A stretch of DNA of 64,000 nt from JBLHKW01 sp047618565 (GTDB lineage Bacteria > Planctomycetota > UBA1135 > GCA-002686595). Below the pieces are notes generated by a model. That model was not told the DNA's origin. It searched no databases and saw nothing but the letters and a program-made list of their open reading frames with translations. Numbering within the stretch: the stretch's first letter is position 1; every line of letters starts with the position of its first letter. The position numbers and the translations under genes are program-made. The DNA is taken from positions 1-64,000 of the forward strand of contig JBLHKW010000001.1 in the NCBI GenBank assembly GCA_047618565.1, read 5' to 3'. Of the stretch, positions 53,728-63,858 are shown in pieces.

Positions 53728-56700
53728 TCACGTGGCGCTCTGAGCCGGCGGATCCGACGCGACGTCCAGCGCGGGGAGAGGCTTGTTTCGAAGTGCCTGC
53801 TCCAGCACTTCACGCAGCTCCTTGGATCCGAATGGCTTGGATATTCCTGCGCAGAAGCCGAACTCGTTCGCGCGCGCCATGATCGGGTCGTTCGAGTATC
53901 CACTCGCCACGATGGCACACACGTCGGGATCGATCCGCCTGAGGTGCAGGACCGCTTGCTTGCCACCCATGGCGCCGGGAATGGTCAGGTCCATGATGAC
54001 CGCGTCGAACGGGGTGGCGTCCGCGATAGCCTGCTCGTACATGGCGATGGCCTCTTCGCCTGTTCTCGAGCAGGAAGTGCGGTAGCCGGACGCCGTGAGG
54101 ATGCTCGATACGACCCGCAGAATGGCGTCCTCGTCATCCATGATCAGAATCCGTGCGCCCGATCCATGACGTGGAATGGTCTCGGGCGCCGAGTGGTCGG
54201 GAAGCTGCTCTACGGAGGCCTCGAGGTAAATCCGGAACGTCGTCCCCTTGCCGATAGTGGAGTTCACGGTCACATGCCCTCCGTGCCGCTGCACCACCGA
54301 GTAAGCGATCGCAAGGCCCAGCCCGGACCCGCGCGACTTCGTGGAGAAGTAAGGATCGAAGATGTGCGCCAGGTCATTCTCGGAGACGCCAACGCCTTCG
54401 TCCTCGAACTCGATCAGGATGTACTTTCCTTCGGTCAGGAATGGCGGCGCCTCGCTGAGGTTGGTCGCGCGGATCTTGACGGTACCGCCCTCTGGCATGG
54501 CCTCGCGCGCGTTGAGCATCAGGTTGTGAAATACCTGGCCCATTTGTCCCTCGTCCACGTCCACGAGTCGCAGGTCGTTAGCCACGTCAATCTCGCAGGC
54601 GACATTGGCGCCGCTGAACATGAAGCTCGAGCCGTCGTCGAGGATGTCGGCAACCGATACGGCTTGCCGCACGGGTTCTCCGCCCTTCGAGAACGTCAGG
54701 AGCTGCAGGGTGAGCAGGCGTGCCCTGTTGGCCGCAGACCGCGCGTCCTGCATGCTCTCGGCGAACAGGCCGGAGGCCAGGGTGGGCGGAAGGGGCAGCG
54801 ATAGGTTGCCGATGATGACGGTCAGCAGGTTGTTGAAGTCATGTGCGATGCCTCCAGCGAGCAGCCCGAGTGCGGCCAGCTTCTCCTCGCGCACGAGCTT
54901 TCGGTCGAGGGTGAGACGGTCGGTCACGTCCCGGAATACGACAACGCGACCCGCCGGCATGTCGCCCACGGCAGCGGTCTCGACGCTGGCGATGTCGAAA
55001 TGGCGTGACGCACCTGTGCGCAGTGTCACCTCGGTTGCGGGGCGCCCGGCGCGATCAGGGGCGAGGGCTTGCGCGCCAAGGAGGTCGGTCAACGAGCGAC
55101 CGATCGCCTCCTCCGGGCTCCACCCGGTCACCCGGTGAGCTGCACGGTTCCAGACGAGGATCTCCCCGTTGTGACTGATCGCGGCGACGCCATCCGCGAT
55201 ATTGGCCAGGGTCAATTCCAGTCGAACGCGTTGTCGCTCGGTCGCAGCTTGGGACTCGGAGAGTTCCCGTGTGCGTGCCAGCACTTCACGTTCCAGGCGG
55301 CCCGAGTTGCGACGGTGGATCACCATGGAGCTCGTCGTGTACACGGTCCCGATAGTCAGGAGCGCTGCGAGCGCCCTGAACCATGTCTCGTTCCAGAATG
55401 GTTCGCGGATCCGGATGGTCTCCCATACATCCGGCTCGCTTACCTGTCCCTCGACGTCGACTACACGGATCTTGAAGGTGTAGTTGCCGGGCGGGAGGTG
55501 AGCGTAGGTGGTCTGACGTAACGGACTGAGCGCCAGCTCACTCCAGTCGCTGTCGAACCCTTCGAGGAAGGACTGAAAGCGCACGCGTGATTCATCGGTG
55601 AACGCGATCGCTCGGTAGGCGAAGGTGAGCTGGTTCTGCGAGAACGGGACGGTCTGGCTCGCCGCGGAGCCGGAGGATTCAGGCCTGGGGATGTTGCAGC
55701 CCAGTATCTCGACCGTCGGTGGGTGACGCCGCGGAAGGTCGCGCGTGGAGTCATACACCGATAGGCCGCGATTGGTGCCGATCCAGAAGCGTCCGTGGGA
55801 GTCAAGGTATCCTGCCGCTCGGTTTGTCTCTGCGCCGGCCAGACCCTCGGGGACTGCAAAATGATTGAGATGCTCGCCATCCCATTGATAGACACCATTG
55901 TTGGTGCCAACCCAGGTCATGCCGTTCTCTCCCCGCTCGATGAAATAGACCTCCCAGGCGATCCGTGGATGGACACTGGGGCTCAGGTGCCCATCGTTCC
56001 AGACCATCAAGCCAGCCGCCGTCGCCACCCAGATCTGGCCGTTCACATCCGGATTCACGGTGAAGGTCGAAATGCCGCGTGAGTGCGGCTCTGGCATTGC
56101 GAGCCTGGGAACCAGGTCATCCCCCCAGGATAGGGCGCCGTACTCTCCCGTCCCTGCGTAGCAGCGCCCATCCGCACCCCGAGTGATGTTTCTGATGGGG
56201 AGTTGAACCTCGGCGCCGTGGTCCAGAGCCGCGACCCTCTCGAAGCCCACCTCTGTCCGTCGGTAGATTCCCGCTGATGTCCCGATCCACTCCGGCCCGT
56301 CGTCGCCCATGAGGGTGGAAGTCACCTGGAGCGCGAGGCCCTCCTCGGGTCCATGAACCAGCACCTCGCCATCAGCGCGGATCTCCACCAGACCGTGCCA
56401 GGATGCGGCGACCCAGATCGTTCCGTCGCTGTCCTGGTCGAGGTCCAGCACGCGGCCCGCAGAGGTTCCCTGACTGAAGACCAGGTGCCGCGGTGGATCC
56501 TCGAGGAACGTCAACCCATCTGGGTGGCCCAGGACCATTGTCCCATCGAGGGTCTCGAGCACGGCGGTCACCTCGGACTGGAAGAGCCCGTGCTCGCGGT
56601 CAAACGTATCGAACCTGCGGCTCACGATCTTCGAGAGGCCGCGCTCGGATCCAACCCAGACGTTGTCCTCGCGATCCTGGAAGAGCGCGCTCATTCCGGG

Positions 56701-57615
56701 TGCGACCAGACCGCTAGACGTGTCGAGACGTCGCGGACTCTGTCCTGCAGAAACGTAGAACGCGCCGACTTCATTCCCGAAGTAGAGGCCGCCATCCGGC
56801 GTGGGTACTGCCCTGAAGCGCCCGCTGTGTCCGGGCTGGAGATCCAGGTCGTACTGCCCCCAGGGACGCGCGGCATCACCATCCTCCTGGATGTAGACCT
56901 CGCGCACACCGAGGAAGAACAGGGCTCGGTCATCATTATCCCAGGCCAGACCGCGGAGCATCTCGACGTGCACCTGGATCTCGACCAGCACGTCGATGGG
57001 ATCGCGTTGCAGTTCGAATCCACGCCCGCCAGAGACGACGAGAGTACGGCCTTCAATGATGTGGATCGCGTCGATCTTGGTGCCCGGAACGGGGGCTTCG
57101 ATCGTGGTCCATTCGCGGGCGCCACAGCTCCACACGAGAATGTGCCCCCCCGTTGTGCCGATCAGTGCGCGCGCGTGTTCGCCAGCCCCCCTGACCGCCA
57201 TGCAGGTCGAGAGGATTCGTCGGCTCGTGCCTCCGCCATCGGGGAATGCGTGCCAGCTTTCTTCTGAAAGTGTCGCGAGCCGCGCGGGCATTGTGTTGCT
57301 CACGGTCCAGGGAACGCCCTCGTCATCCACCGCTATCTGGGCCAGTCCCGTGCTCCTCAGGCCATCCTCGAGCGTGTAGGTGCGCCAGGCGGAGCCGTCG
57401 TAGGACGCAGGCCCCGCTAGCGTTGCGACCCAGATCTGGCCGTGCCGATCCTGGGTGATGCCTCGTATCGCGGGCGCGGGCAGCCCATCTCCGACGCCAT
57501 ATGTCCGTACGTGGTAACGCTGTGCTGACGCCGGTGTCGAGCACAGGACGAGGGCTGCCACAAGCGTGCCGAGGCTCAAGATGGACCTGCAGATTGGAGA
57601 ATTGATGAAGGCCAT
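53728..57615 (-). CDS. Two-component propeller hybrid histidine kinase
   Basis: 1295 residues. A signal peptide is followed by about a dozen regulator-propeller repeats (GLPAPAIRGITQDRHGQIWV, NVWVGSERGLSKI) that form periplasmic beta-propellers. A Y_Y_Y domain precedes a membrane helix (about residues 735-755). A PAS domain follows (LTLANIADGVAAISHNGEIL), then HisKA with His in GGIAHDFNNLLT, ATPase boxes (LMLNAREAM, DEGVGV, GSGLGLAIAY) and a complete receiver domain (ILIMDDED, DAVIMDLTIPG, ISKPFG). In Bacteroidetes such proteins sense polysaccharide breakdown products; the ligand here is unknown. Confidence 0.9.
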   Translation of the reverse strand: MAFINSPICRSILSLGTLVAALVLCSTPASAQRYHVRTYGVGDGLPAPAIRGITQDRHGQIWVATLAGPASYDGSAWRTYTLEDGLRSTGLAQIAVDDEGVPWTVSNTMPARLATLSEESWHAFPDGGGTSRRILSTCMAVRGAGEHARALIGTTGGHILVWSCGAREWTTIEAPVPGTKIDAIHIIEGRTLVVSGGRGFELQRDPIDVLVEIQVHVEMLRGLAWDNDDRALFFLGVREVYIQEDGDAARPWGQYDLDLQPGHSGRFRAVPTPDGGLYFGNEVGAFYVSAGQSPRRLDTSSGLVAPGMSALFQDREDNVWVGSERGLSKIVSRRFDTFDREHGLFQSEVTAVLETLDGTMVLGHPDGLTFLEDPPRHLVFSQGTSAGRVLDLDQDSDGTIWVAASWHGLVEIRADGEVLVHGPEEGLALQVTSTLMGDDGPEWIGTSAGIYRRTEVGFERVAALDHGAEVQLPIRNITRGADGRCYAGTGEYGALSWGDDLVPRLAMPEPHSRGISTFTVNPDVNGQIWVATAAGLMVWNDGHLSPSVHPRIAWEVYFIERGENGMTWVGTNNGVYQWDGEHLNHFAVPEGLAGAETNRAAGYLDSHGRFWIGTNRGLSVYDSTRDLPRRHPPTVEILGCNIPRPESSGSAASQTVPFSQNQLTFAYRAIAFTDESRVRFQSFLEGFDSDWSELALSPLRQTTYAHLPPGNYTFKIRVVDVEGQVSEPDVWETIRIREPFWNETWFRALAALLTIGTVYTTSSMVIHRRNSGRLEREVLARTRELSESQAATERQRVRLELTLANIADGVAAISHNGEILVWNRAAHRVTGWSPEEAIGRSLTDLLGAQALAPDRAGRPATEVTLRTGASRHFDIASVETAAVGDMPAGRVVVFRDVTDRLTLDRKLVREEKLAALGLLAGGIAHDFNNLLTVIIGNLSLPLPPTLASGLFAESMQDARSAANRARLLTLQLLTFSKGGEPVRQAVSVADILDDGSSFMFSGANVACEIDVANDLRLVDVDEGQMGQVFHNLMLNAREAMPEGGTVKIRATNLSEAPPFLTEGKYILIEFEDEGVGVSENDLAHIFDPYFSTKSRGSGLGLAIAYSVVQRHGGHVTVNSTIGKGTTFRIYLEASVEQLPDHSAPETIPRHGSGARILIMDDEDAILRVVSSILTASGYRTSCSRTGEEAIAMYEQAIADATPFDAVIMDLTIPGAMGGKQAVLHLRRIDPDVCAIVASGYSNDPIMARANEFGFCAGISKPFGSKELREVLEQALRNKPLPALDVASDPPAQSAT

Positions 57616-57748
57616 TGGGTAGAGCAGCCGCGACGGATGTGTACCCGCCCATGGTACCCGACTGGACGCGATGTAACCCGGGATCCATGCCTGCCGGGTC
57701 GCCGCAGGTGTCAGGCCTCGTTTGACAAGCTGACCGCTCGGCACAAGA

Positions 57749-58722
57749 TCAGCTGTTGGGTGCGAATGTCAGGTTGCCTTCGCGCAGCATGAGCCGCCCC
57801 TTGGGGTGTGGGCGCAGCGCATTGACCCACTCCAGAATGGAGTCGTAGACCCCGAGCTCGAAGGAGTAGTGCGAGGCTCTCCGGCGCCGCGTGCGCGCAC
57901 CGTCGTCGCCACGCGCCGGCCCCTGCCCTATGAAGTGGGAGGTGGTGGCGAACATGCTCCCGTCGGTTCTCATCGTCGCCGTGATTCCGTACAGCGCGCC
58001 TACGATCTCCATCCCGGCCCTGTTCGTCGATGGGTACATCTTCACTTCGACCATCCAAGCGCTGGGCTTGACCGCGATCGTGCGCGCGATTGCGAACAGA
58101 TCCGAGTCACCATCCACGGTGTCAGGCGTGAGGTATACGGTCCAGTCTTCGGTCGTGAGGAAGTCGATGATAGGAGCGTCGAAGAGCCGGGGCTCGCGCT
58201 TCTCCAGTCGGTGCGGATGTTTGCTGAGATGCGCGCGAAGCTCTCCGTTGATCAGCTTGACGAGCACCACGAGTTGGGCCGGGGGCTGAACGTCCGCGTA
58301 CAGCGGGCAGATGGCGTGAATGCGAGCGATGGCATCGCCCTCGGCCGAGGCTTCGACGCCCGCACTGCGCCCGCACTGCGCTGGCGCTCAAGCGCAAACG
58401 GCAAGGCGCGACTCAGGTACTCGGTCAGGTAGAGGGCGTTTCCGAAGTTCGCCTGGTCGAGACTGGCGACCATCGCGAGCTCGAGAAACGCTCCACTGGA
58501 GCCACCTTCCTGTTCGGTCGTGATACGTACATCGTGCAGCCTGGCCTCGCGCAGGTCCGGACCATCCGCCCCGAGCGCATCCACGAAATTCACGCGAGAC
58601 AGATCGGCCTCTGTCAGGTCGGCGCCGCTCAGGTCCGCACCCTTCAGGTTTGCCCGGTCCAGGCTCGCACGGCCAAGGGAGCGTTTCCCCGCCAGTGCTC
58701 GCTTCCGGTGGTTGCTATTCAT
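57749..58722 (-). pseudogene. Pentapeptide-repeat protein gene with an 11-bp frameshifting duplication
   Basis: The N-terminal reading (58722 downward) has about eight pentapeptide repeats (ASLDRANLKGADLSGADLTE, ADLSRVNF). It then passes into another frame near 58370. The rest continues in frame +1 (VEASAEGDAIARIHAICPLY, RAHLSKHPHRLEKR) to 57749. The break coincides with an exact tandem copy of CGCCCGCACTG (58356-58366 and 58367-58377). Deleting one 11-base copy rejoins the frames to about 320 residues. The C-terminal domain is unrecognised. It is a recent mutation or an assembly artefact. Confidence 0.7.
58356..58377. repeat. 11-bp direct tandem duplication
   Basis: CGCCCGCACTG occurs twice without a gap. 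The extra unit is not a multiple of three and explains the frameshift in the surrounding gene. Confidence 0.85.
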
Positions 58723-58984
58723 GGCTGCTCGTGCATGGACCCTACGCTCGCACTTCGCTTCAGTCGATTCCCAGGTCCGCTCTCTGAATCCCAGATAGGT
58801 ATTCCCAGGTAATGCCTCGGGAGCGTATGCGCGTGCCTAGATCCAGAACGCTCGAGAGTCGCTCTGATCGCCTCGATTCGACGAAAACAGGGCCAGATGG
58901 TAGCCTCTACGTGCGCTCGAATTGCGGACTCCAGAGCATGGCCATAATCCCACGGCCGCTGGGTGTCGCGATGGGGCCGCGCGT

Positions 58985-61876
58985 ATGGCCAACCCAGAAC
59001 CGAGATCCTCTCACGAGTCCTTCCGCCAGTTCTTGAACCGGCTGAACGAGTCAGCGGAATTCGAGCTAGAGGATGTCTGCCGCAAGAACCCGCAGTGGGG
59101 GCCGCAGCTCAAGGCCCTCTATCGAGCGGTGTCGGCGACCGAGCGCGAGGCGCAGGCCAAGACCATGGCCGTGGGAGTTCCGGAATCGGACTTCACGCAT
59201 GAGTTCGTCGAGCGCCTGCGAGACCACCAGCCTGACCGCGACCGGTATCAGCGCGAGGACGAGCTGGCGCACGGTGCGCAGGGCACGGTCTACCGGGTAT
59301 TTGACAAGGACTTCCGGCGTTACCTGGCCATGAAGGTTGGCAGCAAGGATGCCGCGGACCCCGATAGCTCGGGAGCTGATGAGTCAAAGGGCGAGTCTCG
59401 CAGCCTGGCGCGCTTGATCGAGGAAGCACAGGTCACGGGACAGCTCGACCACCCCGGCATCGTGCCGATCCATGACCTCGGTCTCGATGCGGATGGCCAC
59501 TTCTTCTTCACCATGCACCTGGTGCGCGGCGAGACACTTGGAGAGGTCTTTGCAAGGGTCGCGGCGGAAGAGGATGGCTGGACCCTGACGCGCGTACTCG
59601 GTTCGATCCTGAAGGTTTGTGAGACCATGGCCTTTGCCCACTCGCGCAGAGTCGTTCACAGGGACCTCAAGCCGGCCAATATCATGGTCGGTCGATTCGG
59701 CGAGCTCTACGTGATGGACTGGGGCCTGGCGCGCGTGCTGCAGCCCGAGGGCGAGCCATCGCAGAAAGCTCCGGATCAGGGCCACAGTGTCGTCTCGCGC
59801 GTCTGGACCGACCGCAAGGAAGCTGCGCTCGAGAGCCCCGAGTCGCCGGTCGCATCGATGGATGGCGACATCGTCGGCACTCCGACCTTCATGTCGCCCG
59901 AACAGGCTGAGGGCGTGGTGGAGGGCATCGGCCCGGCCACGGACATCTACTCGCTGGGTGCCATGCTCTACCTGCTGCTCTCGGGAAAGATGCCCTATGA
60001 GGATCGCGGTAGCGCCTCGCCAGCCGTGCTCTGGCGGCGGGTCGTCAGCGGGCCGCCGGTACCGCTCGAACAGCTTGCGCCGCGCGCGCCGTCGGAACTC
60101 GTGGCGATCACGCGGCGTGCCATGGCGCGCCGGGTCGAGGACCGCTACGGGAGCATGGAGATGCTGGCGGACGACCTGCGCGCATTCCTCGAGGTGCGCG
60201 CGGTATCCGCATACCGCACCGGGCCGGTGGTCGAGTTCAACAAATGGGTCCGTCGCAACCGCGCCGTGGCTGCCGTGGCCGCAGCGTTGATCCTGCTGTC
60301 GGTGGTCGGGTCGTGGGCTTACACGTGGAACGAGGCGCGCCGGACCAGGGAGATTCGACGCTATGCCGACCGTGCACGCGCAGAGGAACTCGTCGAGGAG
60401 GTCGGTGAGCTCGGGGCCGTGCATCCGGCCAACGTGGAGCGCATGGAATCGTGGATTGCGGACGCCGGCGAGGTATTGACGGCCCTGCCCCCCTATGAGA
60501 CCGAGCTGGCAGCATTGCGCGAGCGCGCACTCGAGCCGGACGAGGGGGTGCTCGAGGAGGACATCGTCAGCCATCCGCTCTTCGTCAGTTACGCCGCGCT
60601 ATCGGATTTCGTCGAGGTCGCGCCGCAGACGGTCGCGCGTCTCAGGTCGTCCGGAGCTGCGGCGCCCTCCGACCTGAAGCAGGCTGAGACCATGGAGCGT
60701 TTCCTGCCGGTCCATCGTGAGCGCTACGAGAGGCTGCGCGAGCAGGTGGAGTTGCGGCGCTCCTTTCAGCTGCCCTCCGCACAACAGCAGCGGGTGCATG
60801 ACCAGCTCGCCGGAGCTACCGAAGCTCTGCAGGCCCTGCGCGACAGGGAGGTGCCCAGGGTGCAGGCTCGGCTCGATGCGTCTCGCTCGCTCGAGACGCG
60901 CTCGATCGAGTATCATGCGAAACGCTGGAGCGAGGCGCGGCGCGAGATAGCCAGGCACGAGCTCTACGGTGGCCTTGAACTGGCGCCGCAGATGGGACTC
61001 GTGCCGATCGGACCGGATCCCATGTCGGGGCTATGGGAGTTCTGGCACGTGTCTTCCGGCGACGAGCCGTCGCGCGACGGGGAGGAGCGGATTCAGGTCG
61101 AGGAGCGCATGGGGGTCGTGCTGGTCCTGCTACCGGCCATGAGCCTGTTTGTGGGCGCCCAGGCAAAGCCGGGTGCCCCGAATTATGACCCACGAGCCCT
61201 GGAGAGTGAGGCTCCAGTCGAGTTCTCGTTGGCTCCCTTTTTTCTGTCCAAGTACGAGCTGACCCAGGCCCAGTGGCTGCGCCTGACGGATGGCGTTCCG
61301 AGCCTGTTCTTTCTCGGGAGCCACTGGCGCGGCTTCGGTAGCGTGTCGGGCGTGCACCCCGTTGAGAACATCACCTGGGATGAGGCCGCGCAGGCTCTCG
61401 CTGACTGCGCTTTGCGCTTGCCGACCGAGGCCCAGTGGGAACTCGGCGCCCGTGCCTACTCGGAGACGCCCTACCATTTTGGCGAGCAGTTCAGCAGTGA
61501 TCATGCGGTGAACCTGATGGATGCTTCCGGGGCACGTGTGACGAACGCGCCGGGCGCGCTGCGTCACGACGACGGTTTCCCTTTCCACTCACCCGTGCAG
61601 CTGGAGGAGGCCAATGCGTTTGGCCTGCACGGGATTCACGGCAATGTGCGCGAGTACTGCCTGGATCGCTGGGCCGACCGGATGGACAGGTATCCGACCG
61701 ATCCCGCGACCGGCGAAGTGCTCTCCACGGCTTTCACTCGACACGCCCTGCGCGGCGGCAGCTACCGCCAGCCGCCCGAGTTCGCGCGCCTGGCATACCG
61801 GATGTTTGCCCGAACTGATCTGCGCGCCGAGGATATCGGCGTGCGGCCTGCCCGATTACTGGACGACCCCGACTGA
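58985..61876 (+). CDS. Ser/Thr protein kinase fused to a SUMF1-like domain
   Basis: 963 residues. The kinase domain (about 80-400) has the Lys of YLAMKVG, VVHRDLKPANIM, a metal-binding DWG instead of DFG (MDWGLARVL), and GTPTFMSPEQA. A membrane helix lies at about 425-440, then a long coiled helical region, then a SUMF1/formylglycine-enzyme-like domain (about 695-955: FFLSKYELTQAQWLRL, HPVENITWDEAAQAL, LPTEAQWELGAR, GLHGIHGNVREYCLD). The C-terminal Cys pair used for formylglycine formation is missing, so this domain is probably a ligand-binding or structural unit. Confidence 0.85.
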   Translation: MANPEPRSSHESFRQFLNRLNESAEFELEDVCRKNPQWGPQLKALYRAVSATEREAQAKTMAVGVPESDFTHEFVERLRDHQPDRDRYQREDELAHGAQGTVYRVFDKDFRRYLAMKVGSKDAADPDSSGADESKGESRSLARLIEEAQVTGQLDHPGIVPIHDLGLDADGHFFFTMHLVRGETLGEVFARVAAEEDGWTLTRVLGSILKVCETMAFAHSRRVVHRDLKPANIMVGRFGELYVMDWGLARVLQPEGEPSQKAPDQGHSVVSRVWTDRKEAALESPESPVASMDGDIVGTPTFMSPEQAEGVVEGIGPATDIYSLGAMLYLLLSGKMPYEDRGSASPAVLWRRVVSGPPVPLEQLAPRAPSELVAITRRAMARRVEDRYGSMEMLADDLRAFLEVRAVSAYRTGPVVEFNKWVRRNRAVAAVAAALILLSVVGSWAYTWNEARRTREIRRYADRARAEELVEEVGELGAVHPANVERMESWIADAGEVLTALPPYETELAALRERALEPDEGVLEEDIVSHPLFVSYAALSDFVEVAPQTVARLRSSGAAAPSDLKQAETMERFLPVHRERYERLREQVELRRSFQLPSAQQQRVHDQLAGATEALQALRDREVPRVQARLDASRSLETRSIEYHAKRWSEARREIARHELYGGLELAPQMGLVPIGPDPMSGLWEFWHVSSGDEPSRDGEERIQVEERMGVVLVLLPAMSLFVGAQAKPGAPNYDPRALESEAPVEFSLAPFFLSKYELTQAQWLRLTDGVPSLFFLGSHWRGFGSVSGVHPVENITWDEAAQALADCALRLPTEAQWELGARAYSETPYHFGEQFSSDHAVNLMDASGARVTNAPGALRHDDGFPFHSPVQLEEANAFGLHGIHGNVREYCLDRWADRMDRYPTDPATGEVLSTAFTRHALRGGSYRQPPEFARLAYRMFARTDLRAEDIGVRPARLLDDPD

Positions 61877-61893
61877 GCGAATGGAGCCTGATC

Positions 61894-62424
61894 ATGAAAC
61901 TTGAAATGACGATCGCCTTTCTCCTCTTCTCGACCCTCGGCGCCTGCTGCCTGCCCCCGAAGGCGGAGGCAACCTCGGCCGAGGGCGCACTTGGGACAGC
62001 GCCGGGTGGTGATTGCGTGATCACCATCAATCCCAGCCAGGGCGGCTTCGGGGCGTCCTTTGGAATGGGCTACCAGTTCAACGGATCCGAGGGGTCGATC
62101 GGATCGGACACCAGCTACATCATTCAGATCACCTCATCGCAGGACATCATCGATATCGGTGCACGGGGAGGTACGCGCGTGACGCTCACGAAGGGGGAGA
62201 CGTACGATATTGTGATCAAGAACCTCGAGGGCCCCAAGGTGGAGGTCTTCAATCAGAACAATCCGGGTGAGAACTACAAGATCTCGGTCGACGACCACGG
62301 ATCCGACTACAAGGCGAGCGGCTTCGCGGTCATCACGCGCGATCTGAAAGCTGACGGCATCGAGTACGTGAGCGTGATCATTACCAAGGACGGCAAGGGC
62401 GTCCGCTTTGAGGTCAACGAGTAA
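61894..62424 (+). CDS. Small secreted hypothetical protein
   Basis: 176 residues. A signal peptide ends in a lipobox-like GACC. The mature part is beta-rich (SYIIQITSSQDIIDIG, RVTLTKGETYDIVIKN, SVIITKDGKGVRFEVNE) with no known family. It starts 17 bases after the kinase-SUMF1 gene and is followed by the subtilisin gene 10 bases later, so the three form one operon. A role as a partner or substrate of the kinase is only a guess. Confidence 0.65.
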   Translation: MKLEMTIAFLLFSTLGACCLPPKAEATSAEGALGTAPGGDCVITINPSQGGFGASFGMGYQFNGSEGSIGSDTSYIIQITSSQDIIDIGARGGTRVTLTKGETYDIVIKNLEGPKVEVFNQNNPGENYKISVDDHGSDYKASGFAVITRDLKADGIEYVSVIITKDGKGVRFEVNE

Positions 62425-62434
62425 GTTGAACCTC

Positions 62435-63847
62435 ATGCGAGAGCCGACGCGTTCGCTCGTCCGTGCATGCGCTCTGGGCCTGACGCTTTGCGCGGGTGCT
62501 TGTCGGAGCCCCCAGGCACACATGGGCAGCCCGAACTTCGTACCCGGAGAACTCCTGATTCGTTTCAACGAGGGAACCGGCGAGCAGCGCAGGCAGGCCA
62601 TCCTTGCGCAGGTTGATGGCAGCGTGATATCCACGCTGGACCTGGTGCCCGGGCTGGTCCATGCGCGCGTCGGTGTAGGCCTTGAGCAGGCGACTCGCTT
62701 GCTTGCTTCCAGGTGTGAGGTGCTGTCCGCGGAACGCAACTATCGGCTCTACGCGGCAAGTGCCGACACCCCGACCGATACGGACTTCTGGGTTCAGTGG
62801 GGTCTGCACATCGGTAGTCATTTCATCATTCCCGCAATCTCGACCGACGATGGCGTCCTTCCGTCGCTGATTTTTGCGGATATCGACGCATTGCCTGCGT
62901 GGGACACACACACGGGCGATGGGGAGTTCGTCGTTGCCGTGCTCGACACGGGCTTGATCTCATTTGCGGAGCCTGCTGACGACCACGAATTCGAGGGAAA
63001 TCTCTGGAAGGAGGATGGTGCAGTGGGCCGGGATTTCGTCGTTGGAGATGCGGGTGTCGTACTGGACACGACGGGCCACGGTACCGCGATAGCGGCCATC
63101 ATCGGTGCGCGTGCGGGCACGGACGAAGAGGACGATGTCGTCGGTGTGAACTGGCACTGCAAGCTGATGCCACTGCGCTTCATCGGGACGTCTGTGGCGG
63201 CGAGCGATTCATTGAGCGTCAGTGGAAATGTCGCGCTCGCCATCACAGCTCTGAATTTTGCGGTATCCCGCGACGTGACCCTCTCGAACAATAGCTACGG
63301 TGCGTTTGGGCTGGAGGAGAGCGATCTGACGTCGTACAAGGCGGCCATCCAGGCCGCTGGCGAGGCGGGGCATCTGTTCGTCGCCGCCGCCGGCAACGGT
63401 AGTGAGTCGCTCGATGAGACCCCGTACTACCCCGCCAGCTTCAATCTGCCGAACATGATTGTCGTGGGCTCGTCAAACGAACGCGCCGAGAAGGCCATCC
63501 ACAGCAACTACTCGCCGACCATCGTCGACATCGCTGCTCCAGGCGTGGCGATCTACTCGCGCCACAAGTACGGCTATGGCCGGGACGATGGCACGTCCTA
63601 TGCAACAGCCTTCGTGACAGGTGCCGCCGCCCTCTTCTGGAGCCTGCACCCCAAGTGGGGCCAGGCCGACGTCAGGGAGGCGATACTCTGCTCGGCACTA
63701 CGCCACGGGGAGCTCGAGCCCTATTTCGCGAAGGGGCGACTGCTCAATCTGAACAATCTGATCGCCGGGGAGTTCGGCGCCAAGAATCCGGACCCGCACC
63801 CGCTTCCGGGTAGTCATCATTACGGGCGGTCGCCCGAAGACTGGTAG
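62435..63847 (+). CDS. S8-family subtilisin-like lipoprotein protease
   Basis: 470 residues. The signal peptide ends in a lipobox (CAGAC). An inhibitor-like prodomain (PGELLIRFNEGTGEQRRQAI, about residues 35-100) precedes the catalytic domain: Asp in VAVLDTGL, His in GHGTAIAAI, oxyanion Asn in AAAGNGSE and Ser in GTSYATAF. The triad is complete, so activity is expected, on the outside of the inner or outer membrane. An earlier ATG at 62408 overlaps the preceding gene. The gene follows the small secreted protein by 10 bases and is 11 bases upstream of the next lipoprotein. Confidence 0.85.
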   Translation: MREPTRSLVRACALGLTLCAGACRSPQAHMGSPNFVPGELLIRFNEGTGEQRRQAILAQVDGSVISTLDLVPGLVHARVGVGLEQATRLLASRCEVLSAERNYRLYAASADTPTDTDFWVQWGLHIGSHFIIPAISTDDGVLPSLIFADIDALPAWDTHTGDGEFVVAVLDTGLISFAEPADDHEFEGNLWKEDGAVGRDFVVGDAGVVLDTTGHGTAIAAIIGARAGTDEEDDVVGVNWHCKLMPLRFIGTSVAASDSLSVSGNVALAITALNFAVSRDVTLSNNSYGAFGLEESDLTSYKAAIQAAGEAGHLFVAAAGNGSESLDETPYYPASFNLPNMIVVGSSNERAEKAIHSNYSPTIVDIAAPGVAIYSRHKYGYGRDDGTSYATAFVTGAAALFWSLHPKWGQADVREAILCSALRHGELEPYFAKGRLLNLNNLIAGEFGAKNPDPHPLPGSHHYGRSPEDW

Positions 63848-63858
63848 GGAGCTGTCCC

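Noticed and set aside
59384..60574. Minus-strand reading across the kinase domain
   Set aside because: The plus strand has all kinase motifs in frame.
60900..61876. SUMF1-like domain as an active formylglycine-generating enzyme for the sulfatase at 27780
   Set aside because: The conserved C-terminal cysteine pair is absent.
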